From CAZJOD01 sp964547525 (GTDB lineage: Bacteria; Bacillota; Clostridia; JAAYHZ01), in contig CAZJOD010000001.1 in the NCBI GenBank assembly GCA_964547525.1, forward strand, positions 1 through 64,000: a stretch of 64,000 nt of DNA, written 5' to 3'. Within the stretch, counting starts at the first letter, position 1; every line of letters starts with the position of its first letter. A program made the translations under genes and the position numbers. Of the stretch, positions 1-9,003 are shown in pieces. The notes beneath the pieces were generated by a model. The model did no database searches. It had not been told where the DNA came from and saw nothing but the letters and a program-made list of their open reading frames with translations.

Positions 1-283
1 ATGTATTTCACTAATTTTTCGAAGTATTTATTACGCATTTTAGCCTCATTTCATGTCAATTCTAACAGAAATTGAGTATGGGCGAACTCCGAAAATGATA
101 CACAGGAAAACTAGTAAAATATGGGTTTTAGAGGGGTGGAAGCAAAAGTGCTGATATCCAACCTGCTCTCTCAACCTTGGATTTTAGAAAAAACATCCAA
201 TCTGCTCTGTCATGAACCACTGACATCTAACCTGCTCTGTCAGCAAGCACCGACATCTAATCTGCACTGTCACACTCAATATT
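1..283 (-). mobile_element. Probable terminus of an insertion sequence, cut by window edge
   Basis: Read on the minus strand, positions 283 to 154 hold repeated TGACAGAGCAG-type units. They are followed inward by about 115 bases of non-coding DNA and then a start codon at 34-36 preceded by AGG, opening a reading frame (MRNKYFEKLVKY) that leaves the window. Several transposase-binding repeats at one end, ahead of a transposase gene, is the layout known for IS21-family elements. The transposase itself is outside the window, so this assignment is inference. The short open frame on the opposite strand (121-315) would then be a by-product of the repeats. Confidence 0.4.
154..283. repeat. Tandem 30-bp repeats, 3 copies plus a degenerate fourth
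   Basis: Units begin at about 194, 224 and 254 with an exact 30-base period. Each has the core ATCYAAYCTGCNCTGTCA. A fourth, more diverged copy starts near 155, 39 bases before the first. The first part of each unit is conserved while the last ten bases vary, which suits protein-binding sites better than a coding repeat. They probably belong to the insertion-sequence end described for 1-283. Confidence 0.7.
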
Positions 284-390
284 GCTTGCTTGGACTTGTT
301 CCCACCAACCGATAAAATCACAGTTTCAGCCAACCGATTTTCGAACAGTGAAAATCGCAAATCCCCTTATTTCAAGCCATTCCGGCCCAT

Positions 391-1776
391 CTACTTCAAC
401 ACCCTTGACATCAATACTACCGTCTCCACATGCTCCGTAAAAGGAAACATATCCACTGGTTGAATCTTATCTATTCTGTATCCACCGGTATCGGCTAAAT
501 ACCGGCAATCCCTCGCTAAAGTAGACGGATTACAAGAAACATATATTATTTTTTCCGGTTGAGTGTCACATAGAACGGCCAAAAGTCTTTCATGACATCC
601 TTTTCTAGGTGGATCGACAATAACTGTTTCAGGTTTGATTCCACTTTTTAATATTTGTTGTATTTCATCTTCGGATTTACCTGTTATGAATTCGGCATTT
701 TTAATATTATTTTGTGCAGCATTATCTTTAGCGTTTTCAACAGCTTGTGGCACAGTCTCTATACCGATTATTTTTTTCGCCTGTTTGGCAAGATATAAAC
801 CGATAGTTCCCGCTCCACAATATAAATCCAATACCGTTTCATTACCGGTTAAAGAAGCGTACTCTTTTACTATGTCATATAATACTTTCATCTGTATGGT
901 ATTGACTTGAAAAAACGACAAAGCGGAAATATTAAACAAAAGATCGTCCAATTGCTCCCGAATGATTCCGTTACCAAAGTAATTAATACATTTGTCTCCC
1001 ATTATCACATTTGTAATCTTTCGATTTATATTTAATACCACAGTTTTAATATCGGAGTATAGAGTTGTTAACACACAAGTTAAACCGGTCATAAAAGCTT
1101 CGTTATTTTCAGTTGCAACAATAACCACCATTATTTCTCCGGTACCTACGCTTTTCCTTACCATAACATGGCGAATCAATCCTTTGTGAGTTATCTCATC
1201 GTAAACCGAAATACCGTTACTCTTCATAAAAGTTAAGACAGATTCTTTGATCTTATTTGCAATTTTGGGTTGAATTTTACATTCATCACAAGATACAACT
1301 TTGTGTGTACGGCGTGCATAAAATCCTGCGCTCAATCCGGTATTTTCTCCATTTATGCCAATACCGCAATCACTAACCGCCAATTGAACCTTATTGCGAT
1401 ATTCATACGGATTTTCCATGCCTATACAAGGAAATACGTTAACATCTTCAAAGCCTCCTATCCGTTTAAAACAATCGTATACCCTGTCCGTTTTGTTTAC
1501 CAATTGGCTTTCATATGACATGTGTTGCAAACTGCAACCTCCACAATATTCGTATACCGGACAAAAAGGTTCGGCTCTATCTTTACTTTTTTCGGTTATA
1601 TCGGTTATTAAGGCATATGCATAATCTTTTTTAATTGTGACTATCTTAGCTTTTACATATTCACCGGTTAAGGCTCCTTCAACAAATACAACAAAGTCAT
1701 TAACTTTTCCGACACCAAAACCTTGATGTGCCATTCCTGTAATTCTTATATCATAAACTTTATTTTTTTCTACCAT
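391..1776 (-). CDS. rlmD: 23S rRNA (uracil-5-)-methyltransferase, RlmD/RlmCD family
   Basis: This enzyme makes 5-methyluridine in 23S rRNA using S-adenosylmethionine. An N-terminal TRAM domain (about residues 1-62) is followed by the [4Fe-4S] cysteines (C72, C78, C81 and a fourth in CDEC). Next come the SAM-binding motif LDLYCGAGTIG, the DPPRKG motif (about residue 387) and the catalytic SCNPS cysteine (about 412). All key residues of the family are present and the length (461 aa) is typical. The frame is open upstream to a GTG at 1818 with no ribosome binding site. The ATG at 1776 has AGGA upstream and gives the normal family N-terminus, so it was chosen. Firmicutes usually carry one such enzyme acting on two uridines, so RlmCD may be the better name. 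It is transcribed alone. Confidence 0.93.
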   Translation of the reverse strand: MVEKNKVYDIRITGMAHQGFGVGKVNDFVVFVEGALTGEYVKAKIVTIKKDYAYALITDITEKSKDRAEPFCPVYEYCGGCSLQHMSYESQLVNKTDRVYDCFKRIGGFEDVNVFPCIGMENPYEYRNKVQLAVSDCGIGINGENTGLSAGFYARRTHKVVSCDECKIQPKIANKIKESVLTFMKSNGISVYDEITHKGLIRHVMVRKSVGTGEIMVVIVATENNEAFMTGLTCVLTTLYSDIKTVVLNINRKITNVIMGDKCINYFGNGIIREQLDDLLFNISALSFFQVNTIQMKVLYDIVKEYASLTGNETVLDLYCGAGTIGLYLAKQAKKIIGIETVPQAVENAKDNAAQNNIKNAEFITGKSEDEIQQILKSGIKPETVIVDPPRKGCHERLLAVLCDTQPEKIIYVSCNPSTLARDCRYLADTGGYRIDKIQPVDMFPFTEHVETVVLMSRVLK

Positions 1777-1904
1777 CTTATATTTAATTCCTATAGATTT
1801 ATTTTTTCGGTATATCACGTAAAACAGTTACATTTGAGTTTATGTAAACTCATTATTTGTATAATTAATTATAACACTTATATTTTTTTAATTTCAGATT
1901 TTAA

Positions 1905-1947
1905 TATACAAACAAATAAACCTTGATAGTAACACAAGGTTTATTTG
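1905..1947 (-). terminator. Rho-independent terminator
   Basis: A perfect 13-bp inverted repeat (CAAATAAACCTTG at 1913-1925, partner at 1935-1947) has a 9-base loop. On the minus strand it is followed by a T-rich tract. It lies just downstream of the zinc-ribbon membrane protein gene that ends at 1991. Confidence 0.75.
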
Positions 1948-1990
1948 AGGCTAAAGCTTACATTTTTAATAAATTTTCTTTATGCAGTCT

Positions 1991-4030
1991 TTATTTTTTT
2001 GTATAAGTCCAAGGATACTCGCTATCCATTGTAATTGTTTGCCCGTTAAATATATAATCTATTCCGTCTATTGTAAGTATATTTCCCTTTAATGACCATT
2101 CTCCCGAGCGTGTAACCGAATCGGTGTCCTTTCGAACCGAACGGAAGGTTAGGGTGCCATCTTCATTCAAGTAATATATTTCAGAAACTATTGAAGTGTT
2201 TTCTGAGCCCGGTTTGCCGACGCCACCGATATATGTCAGATGATATTCACCCGGTACTTTTGCCAATAAATCATTCTTAACCGTTTTTTCCTTCTTTTCA
2301 ACAGGTTTGGACACATACTCGATTTGTAATGTCATAAAATCTACATAGTAGTAATTTCCGCCTTGTTCTTGCTCTACGAGAAAAGCCACCGTATTCGATC
2401 CCTCTTTTAAATCTATCTCAAAATAAATTTTTCCGTCAAATATTTCAAATGTGGGATCTTGTTCAGGTGTTTTACTCTCATTCATAAACAGTGTATAGAC
2501 TAAACCTTTAGCTTGTGGTGCTATGCAGACCAATCCTTTATTTTTCATATCCACCGGCAGCGAGGTAATATAATCATTATTCAATGTCACTTTATTCTCA
2601 TTGCTCCATAATGTTTTTTCAAAATCATCGTTATATTTTGACATTACACTTAATTTTGTGTTTGGAAACTCGGTATCGCCTACCGTACCGGATAACAGCT
2701 TGTCATAATTTTCTTCAATTAAGGCAAAATCAATTAAAGCCGATTTTGCCAAGAAGTTTATATCGGTATATAATACGGCTCCGTATTCATCAATACTTGA
2801 AGCGTTGGCACCGGATGAATACGGTTTAAATTTTTTATTCTCTAGTGCAACATATCTATCCTGTTGAGCCGGATAGTTTGGGTCTGCAACATATATTTTA
2901 CCGTTTTCCACTTTATATGCGATAATAGCATGACCTCCGGTTCTCTCACCATAACTGTTATAGCTGTAGATACCCATAAATTGAGGTTCACCGGTTATTT
3001 TCATGGCATAAGCGAAAGCATAAAAAGTACGTTCTTGGCTTTCGTTACTGAAAACCAAGTATTCTTGAAACTCTTTGGAATACCAGTTAATACTGTATTG
3101 AACAACCGAAGCAAAACGATAACCTAATGAATCGTCCTGCCAAAAATCCATACTTTTTTCTCCGCCGTTATTGTCAAATCTACCATATAATCGTGGTTGT
3201 TTCTTTCCAAGATGACATTCATAATAATACCACGCCATTGTAAGTGACTGTCCCGCACAATGTCCTCCCGGAGCCAAAGCCGATCCGTAATTCGGATACT
3301 GCCAGTCATCTTTTCCCGGAACAAATTTAGTGTCAATACTTACACTAGTGTCAATAGCCACTTTTCTAAGTTCTTCAATGTTAACTTTAGACACAACAAT
3401 ATCTGAAAAATGATTGGTTATAAGGGTTATACCCGAACTTGAATAATTATCAAAAGGGATGGCTTCCAACTTGCCTGTTTTTTTATCGTAAAAGAAACCC
3501 ATCAGAAATTCTCCCTCGGTTATTTCCACAGGTATTTCCACATATATCGGTTTGTTTGAAAATTCATGGCCGTTATTAATTGTTATTAATGGTGTTACCG
3601 GTGTAAAAAGATCTCCGTAGTCATGGCTTATGATCTCTGTTGTTTTCACAATATATTCTTTTTGCTCATCATATGCTCCGCCGGGTACTTTAATCTTCAT
3701 ACCCTTTACAGAAGAATTCTCATCGGTTATTTCAATTACTCCTCCGGTATTTGATATTTTTACTTGAATTACTTGTTCGGTATTTCCCAATTTGAAGCCG
3801 TTGTTCCTTGGTAAAAGAATAAAAACCGCGGCCAAAGCGACAAACAACAACAGTATTAATATACCTTTTTTCTTTGGAGCCTTTTTGTTATTAGCGCCGT
3901 GTTGAGGTTTAACCTCGTTATTAAAATTATTACTCGATATTTTATTATCGCCTAAAAATTTACCGCAACCTATGCAATATTTTGCACCTTCCTTATTGTT
4001 TTGACCACATTTTGAACAATACATATTCAT
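1991..4030 (-). CDS. Zinc-ribbon membrane protein with a papain-like (C39-type) domain
   Basis: The 679-residue protein starts with a double-CxxC zinc ribbon (CSKC...CIGC, residues 5-22). A basic stretch and a single membrane segment follow (about 55-75, rich in L, A and V), so most of the chain is probably extracellular. The middle has a cysteine in GGHCAGQS and, later, a histidine in GGHAIIAY followed by VADPNYP. This is the Cys-His-Asp/Asn pattern of papain-like peptidases or C39 domains. The C-terminal 80 residues form a beta-rich lipocalin-like block (GEYHLTYIGG...). GAAAGGG lies just ahead of the start. The function is unknown; a secreted peptidase or peptide-binding surface protein is a reasonable inference. 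A terminator follows it. Confidence 0.8.
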   Translation of the reverse strand: MNMYCSKCGQNNKEGAKYCIGCGKFLGDNKISSNNFNNEVKPQHGANNKKAPKKKGILILLLFVALAAVFILLPRNNGFKLGNTEQVIQVKISNTGGVIEITDENSSVKGMKIKVPGGAYDEQKEYIVKTTEIISHDYGDLFTPVTPLITINNGHEFSNKPIYVEIPVEITEGEFLMGFFYDKKTGKLEAIPFDNYSSSGITLITNHFSDIVVSKVNIEELRKVAIDTSVSIDTKFVPGKDDWQYPNYGSALAPGGHCAGQSLTMAWYYYECHLGKKQPRLYGRFDNNGGEKSMDFWQDDSLGYRFASVVQYSINWYSKEFQEYLVFSNESQERTFYAFAYAMKITGEPQFMGIYSYNSYGERTGGHAIIAYKVENGKIYVADPNYPAQQDRYVALENKKFKPYSSGANASSIDEYGAVLYTDINFLAKSALIDFALIEENYDKLLSGTVGDTEFPNTKLSVMSKYNDDFEKTLWSNENKVTLNNDYITSLPVDMKNKGLVCIAPQAKGLVYTLFMNESKTPEQDPTFEIFDGKIYFEIDLKEGSNTVAFLVEQEQGGNYYYVDFMTLQIEYVSKPVEKKEKTVKNDLLAKVPGEYHLTYIGGVGKPGSENTSIVSEIYYLNEDGTLTFRSVRKDTDSVTRSGEWSLKGNILTIDGIDYIFNGQTITMDSEYPWTYTKK

Positions 4031-4208
4031 TACCCTTTCAAATTACAAAAATACTTATATAGAAGTATTTCACACTAAGCACCCAAATTTAAAAAAACGT
4101 ATACACATGATGTTTAGCAATGATGTCATAATTACAATAAAATATTTTTTCTTGCAAATTCAGAATATCTTATTCTAATAATATATTCAATAGACAAAAC
4201 AAATTATT

Positions 4209-5579
4209 TTAAATCGGTTCGGCTTCTAATAAAGCGCGCTTTCTAATCTGCCTTCTCGCATAAAAGAAACTGCCTACTTGCCCTATTCCGGCTAAAGCCC
4301 AAGTAACCGGATAACAGGCAAAAAGCGTTATAACTGTGGGGTACCAAGTAAAGAATGTAGCCAGCCAGACTATTCGCATAAGGCAAGCACCTACCAATGT
4401 ACAAAGCATAGGCAGTATAGAATAACCCATACCTCGCGTCAAGCCCGGAAATACATTCATTATGCCACAGGTGAAGTATGCGACCATCATTACTTTCATA
4501 CGTAACATTCCCAATTCAATAACCTCAGGATCCGAGGAATAAATTCCGATTAAGGGTCTACCGAAAAGTAATGTGGCACCTCCTAAAACAATCCATGTGG
4601 CAAATACCAAAACTGTGCATATCTTTGCCACAGTATCTATTCGGTCGTACTTTTTGGCACCCATATTCTGTCCTGTAAAAGTAATAGCTGCATTGTAAAA
4701 AGAATTTACTGTGGTACCCACAAAACCCTCCACATTACCGGAAGCGGTGCTTGCCGCTACCAAGGTAGAGCCAAATGAATTTACGGCCGATTGAATCAAT
4801 ATATTCGATACCGAAAACAGCAAGCCTTGTATACCTGCCGGAACACCTATCTTAACAATGTTTTTTAGTTTTTGTACATCTATTATTATCTGCTTAGGTA
4901 TCAAACGTATGGCACCGTTAGATCTAAGTAAACTAATTAACGCCAGAAGAACCGAAAGATACTGAGATATTACCGTGGCCCATGCCACTCCGGCGACGCT
5001 CATGTGAAGCACGACAACAAAAAACAAATTTAGAACCACATTTAAAACTCCGGATATTAATAGAAAATACATAGGACGCCGACTATCGCCTACGGCTCTT
5101 AAAATAGCGGCACTAAAGTTATATACCATACTTGCGGGCATCCCGATAAAATATATTCTTAAGTATAATGCGGATAAATGAATAATATCATCAGGAGTGC
5201 CCATCATTGCCAGTAAAGGTCTGCACAATAAAAGACCGACGGTCATTACAAAAAAACCCCCGATTATACTGATGGCAATCGATGTATGTACCGATCGACT
5301 TACACCCGTAAGCCTGCCTGCGCCGTAATCTTGTGCAACAATGACACTGGTGCCTACCGATAAGCCCATAAATAAGTTCACAATAAGATTTATAATTGCT
5401 CCGGTAGCTCCTACCGCGGCTAACGCTTCCTTTCCGGAAAAACGTCCTACCACCACCATGTCAACGGCATTGAATAAAAGCTGCAAAAGATTCATTGTCA
5501 TAATGGGCAATGCGAAAAGTAGTATCTTACCGAATAGCGGACCGTTGCACATATCTATTTCACGCTTGCGTGAGATCAT
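4209..5579 (-). CDS. MATE family multidrug/Na+ antiporter-type exporter
   Basis: This is a 456-residue integral membrane protein with about twelve hydrophobic segments arranged as two MatE halves. The N-terminal part has the family-typical run PIMTMNLLQLLFNAVDMVVVG and GATGAIINL. The second half has NAAITFTGQNMGAKKYDR, a usual MATE signature around residue 290. Such proteins export drugs or metabolites in exchange for Na+ or H+ across the plasma membrane. A GGA box lies 12 bases ahead of the ATG. It is transcribed alone and no partner regulator is adjacent. The substrate cannot be deduced. Confidence 0.93.
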   Translation of the reverse strand: MISRKREIDMCNGPLFGKILLFALPIMTMNLLQLLFNAVDMVVVGRFSGKEALAAVGATGAIINLIVNLFMGLSVGTSVIVAQDYGAGRLTGVSRSVHTSIAISIIGGFFVMTVGLLLCRPLLAMMGTPDDIIHLSALYLRIYFIGMPASMVYNFSAAILRAVGDSRRPMYFLLISGVLNVVLNLFFVVVLHMSVAGVAWATVISQYLSVLLALISLLRSNGAIRLIPKQIIIDVQKLKNIVKIGVPAGIQGLLFSVSNILIQSAVNSFGSTLVAASTASGNVEGFVGTTVNSFYNAAITFTGQNMGAKKYDRIDTVAKICTVLVFATWIVLGGATLLFGRPLIGIYSSDPEVIELGMLRMKVMMVAYFTCGIMNVFPGLTRGMGYSILPMLCTLVGACLMRIVWLATFFTWYPTVITLFACYPVTWALAGIGQVGSFFYARRQIRKRALLEAEPI

Positions 5580-5938
5580 AAGAACGTTGCTTCCTTTACA
5601 TTCAACTTTTGAAATGAAGTTGATTTTATATCTAAGAGCGGATAAGTGTATAGCGATTTAAATTTCCACTTCAAGCTTAGATTAAGAATACTACATAATA
5701 TTCCACTTTACTCTAATCTTTAATATATGTGCTAAAAAACTCTAAACAAGTTTATGTAAGTATCATCTATCCAAAGTCATCTCAAATTAAAAGCATTATA
5801 TCAAAAGTAAACACGAATATCCACTACTAAATGACTGAGCTTTTCTTATCCGTTTTAACCCGTTTTTACAAAAATTTAAAGTTTTAAAAGTGCATCCTTT
5901 ACAGCTCAAAATAATAAAAATCCGTCCATATCCGGCTT

Positions 5939-6433
5939 TTACATGTCATTATTTTGTAAGGACACTTCGGCGCCGTCACTTACAGACAAATTAATTTTTA
6001 TGGTACCTTTTGAATTTTTACCAACTATTTTTATTGAATATTTCCCTTTTGATAAAGGGACTGTTGAAGTTTCGTCTCCCGTCGATTCCAGCACTTTAAT
6101 TACTTCCTGATCGGGTGTCACTAAAACTACTTTAAAATCACCTTTTTTTACTTGAGAATCAACGTAAATCTCTATTTCACCGTTTTGGGTTACATTAATC
6201 GTCCAGATGGTCTGAACTCCCGTAAACTTATCATATTCAACATCCATATTCTTTTCATCGGTTTTACCTATTCTGCTTTGAAATGAATAGCTGTCTCCCG
6301 GCTTTGAAATTTTATCGTTATTGCCATATATATCATTTTTTCCGTCAACAACACCGCATCCGAACATAAATATCATTAATGTAAACATAAATACAAACAA
6401 CAAAACCTTTGTAAATCCTATAATTTTTTTCAT
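5939..6433 (-). CDS. Small lipoprotein of unknown function
   Basis: The N-terminus is a clear lipoprotein signal: MKKIIGF, a long hydrophobic stretch, then the lipobox IFMFGC. The mature part is about 140 residues, hydrophilic and rich in beta-prone sequence (QTIWTINVTQNGEIEIYV, GKYSIKIVGKNSKGTIKINLSV), resembling a small immunoglobulin or pre-peptidase C-terminal-like fold. No catalytic motif is visible. The frame extends upstream to an ATG at 6457, but only the ATG at 6433 has a purine-rich leader (AGAGAG) and gives a normal signal peptide. The conserved function is not recognised. Confidence 0.75.
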   Translation of the reverse strand: MKKIIGFTKVLLFVFMFTLMIFMFGCGVVDGKNDIYGNNDKISKPGDSYSFQSRIGKTDEKNMDVEYDKFTGVQTIWTINVTQNGEIEIYVDSQVKKGDFKVVLVTPDQEVIKVLESTGDETSTVPLSKGKYSIKIVGKNSKGTIKINLSVSDGAEVSLQNNDM

Positions 6434-6785
6434 ACTCCGTCTCTCTTTCTTTTTCATATTATCTATAAACCGGTATACCGGAAGATTCTTAATATAAAAT
6501 TTATTTTACATTAGAATTAGATTAAATTTTCTTTAATTCCGGCTTTTTGAGCGGTTAATCCTAAATAAACTCATAAAGAACGTATATTGTCGATGAACTG
6601 TATAAGTCATCCATATGCTCATTATATCATATAAATTATATAGCAAAGCTTTTTTACCGGATAGCCTAAGATCAACCCAACCTTGGTCTTTTGTGTATAA
6701 ATTATATGCTAATAAATTACCACTTGGCATATAATTTAGTTTCCATACAAAAACCGTATCATATCCACAATCTTACACTTTATTA

Positions 6786-6794
6786 TGATATAAT
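6786..6794 (+). promoter_or_regulatory. Extended -10 promoter element TGATATAAT
   Basis: A perfect TGnTATAAT extended -10 box lies about 70 bases upstream of the amidohydrolase start. No good -35 box lies at the right distance, as is common for extended -10 promoters. The predicted transcription start is near 6801, just before the inverted repeat at 6808. Confidence 0.55.
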
Positions 6795-6807
6795 TGACAT
6801 ACATGTT

Positions 6808-6831
6808 CTTATGCAAAATTAACTGCATAAG
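6808..6831. promoter_or_regulatory. Operator-like inverted repeat CTTATGCA-N8-TGCATAAG
   Basis: A perfect 8-bp inverted repeat with an 8-base spacer sits directly downstream of the predicted transcription start of the amidohydrolase gene. This is the usual position of a repressor site. Which regulator binds it is unknown. Confidence 0.5.
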
Positions 6832-6864
6832 CATGAAAAAAGGATATTAGAAAGGATTTAAGCG

Positions 6865-7749
6865 ATGAAAAAAATCGATATGCATGTGCATACAAGACAA
6901 CCGTCTACTATACCGCGCCCGGCTAACGGACAAACATATGCAACACCGGAAGAATTAATGAAAATATATGAAAGCATAGGTGTTGAAACAGGTTTGATAT
7001 TACCTAGGGTAAGCCCTGAATGTGCATTGGATGTTCAGTCTAACGAAAATGCAAAACAATTAGCCGATACATACAATTTCTATTGGTTTTGTAATATTGA
7101 TCCCAGATTCGGCGGAAACACTCCCGATTATGATTTATCATATTACTTACAATATTATAAGGCGTTAGGTGCCAAAGGTGTCGGTGAAGTCGTAACCAAT
7201 TTGTACTTTGACGATCCTTTTATGCAAAATCTGTTTTATCATTGTGAAAAGACCGGTATGCCCCTTTTATTTCACATGGCGCCACAAATCGGTGGTTATT
7301 ACGGTATTGTGGACGATTTAGGAATGCCTAAGCTGGAGGAAAGCTTAAAGAAGTTTTCGAACTTGATTTTTATAGGTCATTCGCAGCCATTTTGGGCTGA
7401 AATATCGCAAGGTCTCGATTACAAAAACAGAAACTCGTATCCGAAAGGAAAGGTTACACCGGGTCGTGTAGTAGAGCTTATGCAAAAGTATCAAAACCTT
7501 CATGCCGATTTATCGGCAGGCAGCGGATTCAATGCCATATCGAGAGATGAAGAATTCGGAGTTTGGTTTTTGGAAACCTTTTCCGATCGTCTTTATTATG
7601 CAACCGACATATGTGCTCCTGAGAATATCACACAGCCTTTTATAAAACTCTCGGAATGGCTTGACACGCTTGTAGAGACAGGTAAACTAAGTGACGACGC
7701 ATATAGAAAAATAAGTAGAGAAAATGCTTTAAAGATTCTAAATACATAA
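6865..7749 (+). CDS. Amidohydrolase family protein (amidohydrolase_2, TIM barrel)
   Basis: The protein opens with the metal-binding motif DMHVHT, typical of the amidohydrolase_2 family. Later it has LLFHMAP, FIGHSQ and the late-strand aspartate in YYATDICAPEN. These are the residues expected to hold one or two divalent metals at the barrel mouth. At 294 residues it has the usual length. Members hydrolyse lactones or amides, or decarboxylate aromatic acids; the substrate here is unknown. AGGA lies ten bases ahead of the ATG. It is followed after 159 bases by a sugar-isomerase gene on the same strand, suggesting a small catabolic unit. Confidence 0.9.
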   Translation: MKKIDMHVHTRQPSTIPRPANGQTYATPEELMKIYESIGVETGLILPRVSPECALDVQSNENAKQLADTYNFYWFCNIDPRFGGNTPDYDLSYYLQYYKALGAKGVGEVVTNLYFDDPFMQNLFYHCEKTGMPLLFHMAPQIGGYYGIVDDLGMPKLEESLKKFSNLIFIGHSQPFWAEISQGLDYKNRNSYPKGKVTPGRVVELMQKYQNLHADLSAGSGFNAISRDEEFGVWFLETFSDRLYYATDICAPENITQPFIKLSEWLDTLVETGKLSDDAYRKISRENALKILNT

Positions 7750-7908
7750 TTTTTATTAGCGTTTACGGATAAGATTTTTTAACCGGTTTTTTCAGAGCCG
7801 GATACATAAACGGAATATATTTACGTAAGGATGCCTACGGGAATTTTATAATAATAAGAAATTCTGAGCAATATATTTATATGCTTACAGAAAAAGGAGG
7901 TAATTTAT

Positions 7909-8730
7909 ATGTCATTACCGGTAGCATTACAGCTTTATTCGGTCAGAGATCAATTGGCAAAAGATTATGCGGCTACATTAAGAGAAGTAAAACGGATGGG
8001 TTACGATTATGTGGAATTAGCCGGCTTAGGAGGCAATACTCCTGACAAAGTTAAAAAAATGGTTGACGATGCCGGCCTTACAATTGTATCAAGCCATGTT
8101 CCTTTGGATGATCTGTTAAAAGATACAGAGAAAACATTGAACGACTACGCATCTCTCGGATGTAAATATGTGGCGGTTCCTTGGCTTGAAGAACAAAGAC
8201 GACCCGGACATCCGGGCTTCGAAAGTACAATAAACGATATTTTTTACGTGGGAAAAGCCGCTAAAGATTTAGGTCTTGTTCTGTTATATCATAATCATGA
8301 TTTCGAATTCGTTAAAATTGACGAACGTTATGCGCTGGATGTATTGTATGATACAATACCCTCAGATATACTCCAAACACAAATTGATACTTGTTGGGTT
8401 CATTTTGCAGGCGTTGAACCGGCCGGATACCTGAAAAAATATATAGATAGAGCACCTTTGGTTCATCTTAAAGATTTTACCGCCGACCCGGCTTCAAATG
8501 AGTCACCTTACGAATTAATCGGAAAAGACACACCCAAATTATCCAGAGAAGAAAGGTCTTTTGAATTCCAACCTCTAGGATATGGGAAGCAAAATATCCC
8601 CTCTTTGCTGGAAGCTTCTTTATATGTAGGTGCTAAGTATGTAATCGTCGAACAAGATCAATCTATACGACGCCCAAGCCTTGAAGATGCAAAATTAAGC
8701 AGAGAAACTCTTAAAAAATACGGTTGGTAG
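7909..8730 (+). CDS. Sugar phosphate isomerase/epimerase (AP endonuclease 2 fold)
   Basis: A 273-residue TIM-barrel protein of the xylose-isomerase-like family. Expected metal and substrate residues are visible in LLYHNHDFEF (HNH motif), DTCWVHFAG, PLVHLKDF and the glutamate in YVIVEQDQS near the C-terminus. The order of these motifs matches IolE/IolI-type keto-sugar or inositol isomerases. GGAGGTAATTTAT precedes the ATG. It follows the amidohydrolase gene at 6865, probably in the same transcript, and ends before a strong bidirectional terminator. The exact sugar cannot be told. Confidence 0.9.
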   Translation: MSLPVALQLYSVRDQLAKDYAATLREVKRMGYDYVELAGLGGNTPDKVKKMVDDAGLTIVSSHVPLDDLLKDTEKTLNDYASLGCKYVAVPWLEEQRRPGHPGFESTINDIFYVGKAAKDLGLVLLYHNHDFEFVKIDERYALDVLYDTIPSDILQTQIDTCWVHFAGVEPAGYLKKYIDRAPLVHLKDFTADPASNESPYELIGKDTPKLSREERSFEFQPLGYGKQNIPSLLEASLYVGAKYVIVEQDQSIRRPSLEDAKLSRETLKKYGW

Positions 8731-8846
8731 AATATATACAAAATGCATCGGAGAATTTTATTGAAAATAAAAAGAACGATTTACAGTGATAAAAAACGCT
8801 AAAAATAATATAGACATATCGAAAGACAACATTATTACCAAAAACA

Positions 8847-8895
8847 AAAAAGTTGCCGTATATCTAAAAGATAAATATGGCAACTTTTATTTTTT
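8847..8895. terminator. Bidirectional rho-independent terminator
   Basis: The stem AAAAGTTGCCGTATAT pairs with AATATGGCAACTTTT and is flanked by an A tract on one side and a T tract on the other. It lies between convergent genes ending at 8730 (+) and 9004 (-) and can serve both. Confidence 0.85.
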
Positions 8896-9003
8896 ATTAA
8901 TAATTTGGTTCTATTGTAATAACTTTTTTTTAGCATAATCATACTTTAAATTCATAAAATGAGTCTTTTAGTAGAATCAACTTTATTATTAACAACTACT
9001 TAC

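Larger units (their letters stand above)
6434..6864. other. Intergenic region, divergent promoters
   Basis: This is about 430 bases of AT-rich DNA between the divergently transcribed lipoprotein and amidohydrolase genes. It holds the extended -10 promoter at 6786-6794 and the inverted repeat at 6808-6831. A 65-codon frame on the minus strand (6533-6730) has no ribosome binding site and no protein-like composition. Nothing else is recognised. Confidence 0.6.

Noticed and set aside
154..283. CRISPR array
   Set aside because: The units abut without spacers of constant length, there are only about three, and no cas gene is near.
121..315. 64-codon open frame on the plus strand over the 30-bp repeats
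   Set aside because: The repeats explain the periodic protein, there is no ribosome binding site, and the opposite strand reads as an IS terminus.
6533..6730. 65-codon open frame on the minus strand
   Set aside because: No ribosome binding site and no protein-like pattern; it lies in the AT-rich promoter region.
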